Positions 1 through 5,273 of a stretch of DNA of 5,273 nucleotides are shown here, one piece after another. The notes beneath the pieces were generated by a model that was given only the letters and a program-made list of their open reading frames with translations, was not told where the DNA came from and made no database searches. How positions within the stretch are numbered: position 1 is the stretch's first letter; each line of letters begins with the position of its first letter. The stretch spans positions 1 to 5,273 of the forward strand of contig JAHWJV010000267.1 in NCBI GenBank assembly GCA_019348265.1. The letters are read 5' to 3'. The position numbers and the translations under genes were made by a program. The DNA is from Gemmatimonadota bacterium. Lineage in GTDB: Bacteria; Gemmatimonadota; Gemmatimonadetes; Longimicrobiales; Longimicrobiaceae.

Positions 1-308
1 TACAGCGGACGCGCACCGGCGGAGCCGAGATCGTCGGCCTGCTCAAGACCGGGTCCGCCTACTACGCGCCGTCGTCGGCGGCGGTGCAGATGGCGGAGGC
101 TATCGTGAAGGACAAGAAGCGCATCCTTCCCTGCGCCGCGTGGCTGCAGGGAGAGTACGGGATGCGCGACCTGTTCCTCGGCGTTCCCTGCAAGCTGGGT
201 CGCGGTGGGCTGGAGGAGATCATCGAGGTCGACCTCACCACCGATGAAAAGGCCGCGCTGCAGAAGTCCGCGGAAGCCGTCCTCGAGCCGATGCGCGCCC
301 TGCAGTAG
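1..308 (+). CDS. mdh: Malate dehydrogenase, C-terminal part (5' end outside window)
   Basis: This is the last 101 codons of an NAD-dependent malate dehydrogenase of the LDH-like type, which interconverts malate and oxaloacetate in the cytoplasm as the last TCA-cycle step. The reading frame starts at base 3 and stays open to the TAG at 306-308. Recognisable family segments in order are RTRTGGAEIV, LLKTGSAYYAPSSAAVQMAEAI, DKKRILPCAAWLQGEYG, LFLGVPCKLGRGGLEEIIEVDL and a final helix LTTDEKAALQKSAEAV. These match the C-terminal substrate-binding half and terminal helix of the roughly 310-residue family. The Rossmann domain and catalytic His/Asp lie left of the window. A strong hairpin follows 6 bases after the stop and the sdh operon begins 103 bases downstream, so the gene is probably its own unit or only partly read through. 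The LDH-like MDH assignment is secure; the alternative, lactate dehydrogenase, is less likely because of the RTR.GGAEIV and LPCAA segments. Confidence 0.95.
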   Translation, partial: QRTRTGGAEIVGLLKTGSAYYAPSSAAVQMAEAIVKDKKRILPCAAWLQGEYGMRDLFLGVPCKLGRGGLEEIIEVDLTTDEKAALQKSAEAVLEPMRALQ

Positions 309-314
309 TCGTTC

Positions 315-346
315 GGGCCGGAGCGTTCCTCGAAACGCTCCGGCCC
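315..346 (+). terminator. Hairpin terminator after mdh
   Basis: The two arms, 315-327 (starting GGGCCGGAGC) and 334-346, are perfectly complementary over 13 bp with a 6-base loop (328-333). The stem is very GC-rich and starts 6 bases after the mdh stop, where an intrinsic terminator is expected. The downstream stretch is T-rich but has no clean T run (TTCGAGTTCCTGTCGTCTTCTT), so termination may be incomplete and some mdh transcripts may continue into sdhC. A stabilising 3' hairpin is the alternative role. Confidence 0.75.
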
Positions 347-363
347 TTCGAGTTCCTGTCGTC

Positions 364-405
364 TTCTTGCGAAGCCTCGTTCTTACGAAGGTCGTTCCCA
401 CGGAG
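364..405 (+). repeat. Short tandem direct repeats in the sdhC leader
   Basis: Two near-identical 11-mers, TTCTTGCGAAG (364-374) and TTCTTACGAAG (380-390), lie 16 bases apart. A third, weaker copy, TTCCCACGGAG (395-405, 8 of 11 matches to the second), follows at a 15-base step and includes the sdhC ribosome binding site. Each strong copy is itself partly symmetrical (TTC-N4-GAA). They occupy most of the space between the mdh hairpin and the sdhC start, so an operator array or a leader RNA structure is possible. No regulator can be named, and chance is not excluded for units this short. Confidence 0.45.
401..405 (+). promoter_or_regulatory. Ribosome binding site of sdhC
   Basis: CGGAG ends 6 bases before the ATG at 412. 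It supports this start for sdhC rather than codons further upstream in the same open frame, which overlap the mdh end and the terminator hairpin. Confidence 0.7.
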
Positions 406-411
406 TGTGTC

Positions 412-906
412 ATGGCGAAGGAATACCGCTCGCGATCGCTCGGCACCGCGCTCCGCTACAAGGGGCGGGAAGGGATGTGGACGTGGATGCTCCACCGCGC
501 CACCGGGCTCGGGGTGCTCCTCTTCCTGATCATCCACGTCATCGAGACCGGGCTGATCGTGATCAGCCCGGAATTTTATGACGAGGCGCTGCTCCTGTAC
601 AAGAACCCGTTCTTCCGGATCGCGGAGCTGCTGATCTTCTTCTCGGTCCTCTTCCACGCGGCGAATGGCCTCAGGATCGTCGTACAGGACTTCTGGCCGG
701 CGGTGATGCGGCGGCAGCGGCAGCTCGTCTGGGCAGCGACCGCGGTAGTGGTGATCGCGATGATCCCGGTCACCTGGATGATGGTCGCGCCGCTCTTCGG
801 CTGGGCAGACGAGCCGGGGACCGGGCGGCACCTCGAGCGCTGCCGCAGCGCCACCACCGCGCCGGCATGCGTGCTCGAGGGCAGCGCCGAGGCGGAGGCG
901 CTATGA
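412..906 (+). CDS. sdhC: Succinate dehydrogenase cytochrome b556 subunit (SdhC)
   Basis: This is a 164-residue membrane anchor of complex II that helps bind quinone and heme b and holds SdhAB at the inner face of the membrane. The start at 412 has a CGGAG site and gives the usual N-terminus. The quinone-site signature LHRATG lies at residues 27-32. Three membrane helices are visible at about 33-52, 69-91 and 106-129. Helix I carries H42; helix II carries H82 in FHAANGLR, the position of the E. coli SdhC heme ligand H84. The Arg-rich loop between helices II and III (R88, R100, R101, R103) fits a cytoplasmic side, putting the C-terminus in the periplasm. The sequence around GMW.W.LHR.TG and FHA.NG.R resembles, from memory, mycobacterial Sdh2-type SdhC. 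The tail after residue 131 is longer than I expect (about 33 residues), polar, and contains C144 and C153. The TGA stop overlaps the sdhD ATG (ATGA). Confidence 0.93.
   Translation: MAKEYRSRSLGTALRYKGREGMWTWMLHRATGLGVLLFLIIHVIETGLIVISPEFYDEALLLYKNPFFRIAELLIFFSVLFHAANGLRIVVQDFWPAVMRRQRQLVWAATAVVVIAMIPVTWMMVAPLFGWADEPGTGRHLERCRSATTAPACVLEGSAEAEAL
548..571. repeat. Long palindrome with downstream T run, inside sdhC
   Basis: Arms 548-558 (CCGGGCTGATC) and 561-571 (GATCAGCCCGG) are perfect inverted repeats of 11 bp around a 2-base centre (GT). As RNA this would fold as a stem of about 10 bp with a 4-base loop. On the + strand it is followed by AATTTTA (572-578), so it looks like an intrinsic terminator placed about 140 bases into sdhC. 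It encodes the end of membrane helix I (residues TGLIVISP), so coding constraint may explain it. The inverted repeat is certain; its function is not known. Confidence 0.6.
894..898 (+). promoter_or_regulatory. Ribosome binding site of sdhD, inside sdhC
   Basis: GGAGG sits 4 bases before the ATG at 903, within the last codons of sdhC. It decides the sdhD start at 903 over an upstream in-frame ATG at 867, which would lie 40 bases into sdhC and lacks such a site. Confidence 0.75.
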
Positions 907-1333
907 GCACGGAGGAGAGCACCGCCGGGCGCGGCGAAGCACGCCCCGGCGGCGGGTACGACGTCCCGCGCGGAGGCCGCAGCAACTTCGAGGTGTGGTC
1001 GTGGGTCTTCATGCGCGTGTCGGGCGTGATCCTGATCTTCCTCTCGGTCTACCACCTGGTCTGGTGGAATCTGGTCGTGGGGGTGGAACACCTCGACTCG
1101 GAGCTGGTGATCGACCGCTGGGCCAACCCGCTCTACCGGCTGCTCAACATCGCGCTCCTCACCTTCGCGATGCTCCACGGGCTGAACGGCGCGCGCTACT
1201 CGATCGAGGACTACGTCCGCAAGCCCGGCCTGCAGCTCGCCGTGAAAGGGGTGGTGTACACGATCGTCATCGGATCGCTCATCTTCGGGATCTTCGCGCT
1301 GCTGACCTTCGACCCATCGATCCTGACGAACCG

Positions 1334-1337
<4 letters not shown>
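903..1337 (+). CDS. sdhD: Succinate dehydrogenase hydrophobic anchor subunit (SdhD)
   Basis: This is the second membrane anchor of complex II, 144 residues, pairing with SdhC to form the quinone and heme sites. Residues 1-27 are a Gly/Arg/Glu-rich, probably disordered cytoplasmic leader. NFEVWSWVFMRVSGV (28-42) then opens helix I with the family pattern W.F.R.SG. Three helices are seen at about 36-59, 79-101 and 112-134. Helix I carries H51 (VYHLVWW) and helix II carries H92 in MLHGLNGARY, the counterpart of the heme ligand H71 in E. coli SdhD. The loop before helix III (RYSIEDYVRKPG) is the usual cytoplasmic one. The ending ALLTFDPSI resembles, from memory, the mycobacterial Sdh2 SdhD ending LLTFD. 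Both anchors having two membrane histidines suggests two b hemes. The gene overlaps sdhC and sdhA by 4 bases at each end. Confidence 0.92.
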
Positions 1338-3072
<1,735 letters not shown>

Positions 3073-3073
<1 letters not shown>

Positions 3074-3813
3074 TGGCGGAGTCCCGAAGGAAGCCCACCG
3101 AAGCGGGTCGCAGCAAGGTCCGCATTCGCGTGCTGCGCTACAACCCCGACACGGACAAGCAGCCGGCCTACCGCGACTACACCGTCTCGGTCGAGCCGAC
3201 GGACCGCGTGCTCGACGCGCTGAACGCCATCAAGTGGTACCAGGACGGGTCCGTGACCTACCGCCGCTCCTGTGCCCATGGCGTCTGCGGCTCCGACGCG
3301 ATGCGCATCAACGGCGTCAACCGGCTCGCCTGCAAGGTGCTCATGCGGGACGTCGGGGCCGAGGTCGTGATCGAGCCGCTGATGGGCTTCCGGATCATCA
3401 AAGATCTGGTGGTGGACATGGAGTCTTTCTTCGCGCAGTACCGCTCCGTGCTCCCCTACTTCGTCAACGACTCGCGCCCGCCAGAGCGGGAGCGGCTTCA
3501 GTCGATCGAGGAGCGCGAGCGCTTCGACGACACCACGAAATGCATCCTCTGCGCGGCCTGCACCACCTCGTGCCCGTCTTTCTGGGCCAACGAGGAGTTC
3601 GTCGGCCCGGCGACCATCGTGAACGCGCACCGCTTCGTCTTCGACTCGCGTGACGACGCCGCTGCCCCGCGGCTCGAGCGGCTCAACGGCCGCGAAGGCG
3701 TTTGGCGCTGCCGCACCGTCTTCAACTGCACCGAGGCCTGCCCCCGCGACATTCGCATCACGCAGGCGATCGGGGAGGTCAAGAAGGCCATCATGTACGG
3801 TCAGATCGCCTGA
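3073..3813 (+). CDS. sdhB: Succinate dehydrogenase iron-sulfur subunit (SdhB)
   Basis: This 246-residue subunit carries electrons from SdhA-bound FAD to quinone through three Fe-S clusters. The N-terminal plant-type ferredoxin domain holds the [2Fe-2S] ligands C67, C72, D75 and C87, with an Asp in the third position as in E. coli SdhB. The C-terminal domain holds [4Fe-4S] ligands C157, C160, C163 and C223 and [3Fe-4S] ligands C167, C213 and C219. All spacings fit SDH; a Cys rather than a fourth 4Fe-4S ligand at the second cluster is not an issue here. The quinone-site segment reads PSFWANEEF: W171 is kept, but the next residue, Trp in E. coli and mitochondria, is A172. The stretch IVNAHRFVFDSRDDAA and the segment WRCRTVFNCTEACPR resemble, from memory, mycobacterial Sdh2 SdhB. 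The N-terminus (about 14 residues, basic) is slightly longer than in E. coli. The start overlaps the sdhA stop (TGATG). Confidence 0.97.
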
Positions 3814-3836
3814 AGCTACCGCCCCGGCTTGCCGGA

Positions 3837-5273
3837 TCACCACTTTGCTTCGGCGCTCCCGCTGAGATTCCCGGCCTGATCCACGGCCTGCACGAGCACC
3901 CGGTCGACGCCCGCGTCGACCGGGTGGGTTCTTCTGTCCCCGAACAGCACGATAGCCTTCCATGTGGCCGCGGAGCGCTGGCGCACGACCCACCATCTCG
4001 GGGCTTCCCCAGCGGCCGGTGTGATCCGTAACGTCCCGTCGTCGAGCGTGACGGACGGCGGCCGGGGCGGCATCGAGTCGAGCCAGGACGATGCCGGAAC
4101 GAGTGCGGCCTCGCGGTACAGGTCACCGGCCAGTGCGGTAGCGATCGCGCCCTGATTCCGCCTGAGCGTCCAGCTGGTGTTGTAGAGGATATGGCCGCTA
4201 CCCCCCGGCCGGGTTCGCGTCAGGCGAATCTGGTCCGGGATCTCCTGTGTCGTGAAGGCTCCGGACGTGCCGTTGTTGACCCTGTAGACGGCGAGCCCCG
4301 GCCACACGTGCCGCTTCTGCGTGTTCTGCTCGATCCACCAGTCCAGCAGTGCGGGGTAGCTCTGCTGCGGGGCGCTTATGGCCCAGTAGAGCTGAGGCGC
4401 CAGATAGTCGATCCATCCCTGCTGCAGCCACTTTCGTGAGTCGGCGTAGATGGACGCATACGCATCGAGCCCCTGCACGCTCGGCGGATTGCCGGGGCGC
4501 CAGATCCCGAACGGCGAGATGCCCACCTTCAGCGTCGGCTTGATGGCGTGGACCTCCCGGTACATCCGCTCCACGAAGCGGTCCACGTTCGCCCGCCGCC
4601 AGTCCGCGCGCGCGAGCCCACCTCCGTACCGGGTGTGCGTCCCGTCGTCCGGGAACGGGATCGGTCGTCCCGAGGCGTCCTTCTGCACGTAGGGGTAAAA
4701 GTAGTCGTCCGCGTGGATCGCATCGATGTCGTAGCGGCGGACGATGTCGGCCACCACCCGCAGTGAATGTTCGTGGACGTCCGGCTCGCCCGGATCCATC
4801 CAGAGGCTGGAGCCGTACACCCGGATCAGATCTCGCCGCGTATGGAACAGGTGCGACCGGGAGAGCCGCGCGGTGTCCGCCGTGTTCCCCGCTCGAAAGG
4901 GATTGATCCAGGCGTGGAGCTCCATGCCGCGGGCGTGCGCCTCCTCGATCGCGAAGGCGAGTGGATCGTACCCCGGGTCGCTCCCCTGGGTACCCGTCAG
5001 CATCGCCCCCCAGGGCTCCAGCGTCGAGGAGTACAGGGCATCCGCCGCCGGCCGAACCTGAAGGACGATCGTATTGATGCCGGTCGCGGCCGCCCGCGTC
5101 ATGATGTCCACCAGCTCGGCGCGCTGCTGGTCGGCCGTCAGCGTGGTTCGGGTCGGCCAATCGATGTTTGCCACCGTCGCCACCCACAACCCGCGCATCT
5201 CCCGCTGGATTGCAGGCGCGGTCGGCTCGGTCGGAGTCACCGGCGTGGAGGGCGTCGGGTCCGTCGGGGTGTC
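3837..5273 (-). CDS. Exported GHL10 (DUF187) glycoside hydrolase-like protein, N-terminus outside window
   Basis: This gene reads leftward from beyond the right edge; 478 residues are visible (numbered here from base 5273). Residues 1-21 are a Thr/Pro linker (TPTDPTPSTPVTPTEPT), typical after a lipoprotein or Sec signal, so the true start lies outside; the GTG at 5240 sits within the linker and is not a likely start. A TIM-barrel of the GHL10 family follows: REMRGLWVATVANIDWP (24-40), VLQVRPAADALY (70-81), HAWINPFR (120-127), HADDYFYPY (187-195, the probable catalytic-face Asp pair), GISPFGIWRPG (251-261), YLAPQLYW (290-297) and WPGLAVYR (324-331). Residues about 401-478 look like a small beta-sandwich ending in VLVQAVDQAGNLS, similar to fibronectin type III modules. 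Known relatives include B. subtilis YngK and E. coli DigH (YddW), an outer-membrane lipoprotein that cuts stripped peptidoglycan glycans. A similar envelope role is inferred; the substrate is unproven. It converges on sdhB with a 23-base gap. Confidence 0.88.
   Translation of the reverse strand, partial: DTPTDPTPSTPVTPTEPTAPAIQREMRGLWVATVANIDWPTRTTLTADQQRAELVDIMTRAAATGINTIVLQVRPAADALYSSTLEPWGAMLTGTQGSDPGYDPLAFAIEEAHARGMELHAWINPFRAGNTADTARLSRSHLFHTRRDLIRVYGSSLWMDPGEPDVHEHSLRVVADIVRRYDIDAIHADDYFYPYVQKDASGRPIPFPDDGTHTRYGGGLARADWRRANVDRFVERMYREVHAIKPTLKVGISPFGIWRPGNPPSVQGLDAYASIYADSRKWLQQGWIDYLAPQLYWAISAPQQSYPALLDWWIEQNTQKRHVWPGLAVYRVNNGTSGAFTTQEIPDQIRLTRTRPGGSGHILYNTSWTLRRNQGAIATALAGDLYREAALVPASSWLDSMPPRPPSVTLDDGTLRITPAAGEAPRWWVVRQRSAATWKAIVLFGDRRTHPVDAGVDRVLVQAVDQAGNLSGSAEAKW
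3897..3926 (+). terminator. Possible sdh operon terminator inside the convergent gene
   Basis: Arms 3897-3909 and 3914-3926 are perfectly complementary over 13 bp (starting CACCCGGTCGACG) with a 4-base loop. On the + strand the hairpin is followed by GGTTCTTCTGT, a T-rich stretch; on the - strand no T-rich stretch follows. It begins 84 bases after the sdhB stop, and no better hairpin lies between. It would therefore end sdhCDAB transcription while lying in the coding region of the GHL10 gene, where it encodes HPVDAGVDRV. Part of the symmetry comes from the doubled GTCGAC of the two Val-Asp pairs, so coincidence remains possible. Confidence 0.5.

Noticed and set aside
309..411. A small SdhF-like single-helix subunit gene near the sdh operon
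   Set aside because: Neither the mdh-sdhC gap nor the 23-base sdhB downstream gap holds a short hydrophobic reading frame; if one exists it is elsewhere in the genome.
205..411. Upstream extension of sdhC in the same open frame
   Set aside because: It would overlap mdh and the terminator hairpin and gives an Arg/Ser-rich peptide unlike any SdhC; the ATG at 412 has a ribosome site.
3822..3836. Small inverted repeat CCGGC-TT-GCCGG between sdhB and the GHL10 gene as a bidirectional terminator
   Set aside because: The stem is at most 5 bp with a 2-base loop, too tight to fold well, and no T run follows on either strand.
4198..5187. A 329-codon second open frame on the - strand within the GHL10 gene
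   Set aside because: It overlaps the GHL10 barrel in another frame, and only the GHL10 frame gives recognisable motifs.
5238..5240. GTG at 5240 as the start of the GHL10 gene
   Set aside because: The frame stays open to the window edge, the codon lies inside a Thr/Pro linker, and no signal peptide would be included.

Overview
The window comes from a high-GC bacterium and carries core energy metabolism on the + strand: the 3' end of a malate dehydrogenase gene (mdh), then a complete succinate dehydrogenase operon in the order sdhC-sdhD-sdhA-sdhB. A convergent gene on the - strand encodes an exported family-10 glycoside-hydrolase-like (GHL10/DUF187) protein and runs off the right edge. The organism cannot be named with certainty. 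The SDH subunits resemble, from memory, the actinobacterial/mycobacterial 'Sdh2' type. The mdh-sdhCDAB order, the Thr/Pro linker of the GHL10 protein and the base composition would suit Gemmatimonadota or a related menaquinone-using phylum. This placement is an inference.

Layout. Positions 1-308 hold the last 101 codons of mdh. Positions 309-411 hold a strong 13-bp hairpin and a run of short direct repeats ahead of sdhC. Positions 412-3813 hold sdhC, sdhD, sdhA and sdhB, packed with stop/start overlaps (ATGA, ATGA, TGATG), so they are almost certainly co-transcribed and translationally coupled. Only 23 bases separate the sdhB stop from the stop of the convergent GHL10 gene (3837-5273). No good terminator lies in that gap. 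A perfect 13-bp hairpin followed by a T-rich stretch lies 84 bases further on, inside the 3' end of the GHL10 coding sequence, and may end the sdh transcript.

How the genes work together. SdhA (covalent FAD, succinate oxidation) and SdhB (three Fe-S clusters) form the cytoplasmic arm of complex II. SdhC and SdhD are three-helix anchors. Each has one histidine in helix I and one in helix II, which suits a di-heme, menaquinone-reducing enzyme. SdhB lacks the second Trp of the PSFWW motif used for ubiquinone binding in E. coli, which points the same way. Malate dehydrogenase, two steps on in the TCA cycle, is encoded just upstream. The GHL10 protein looks unrelated in function (cell-envelope glycan hydrolysis).

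This is mainly a well-known region; no wholly new system is visible. The points worth a second look are the predicted di-heme anchor, the Trp-to-Ala change in SdhB, the two-cysteine tail of SdhC, the repeats in the sdhC leader, a terminator-like palindrome inside sdhC, and the hairpin inside the convergent gene.
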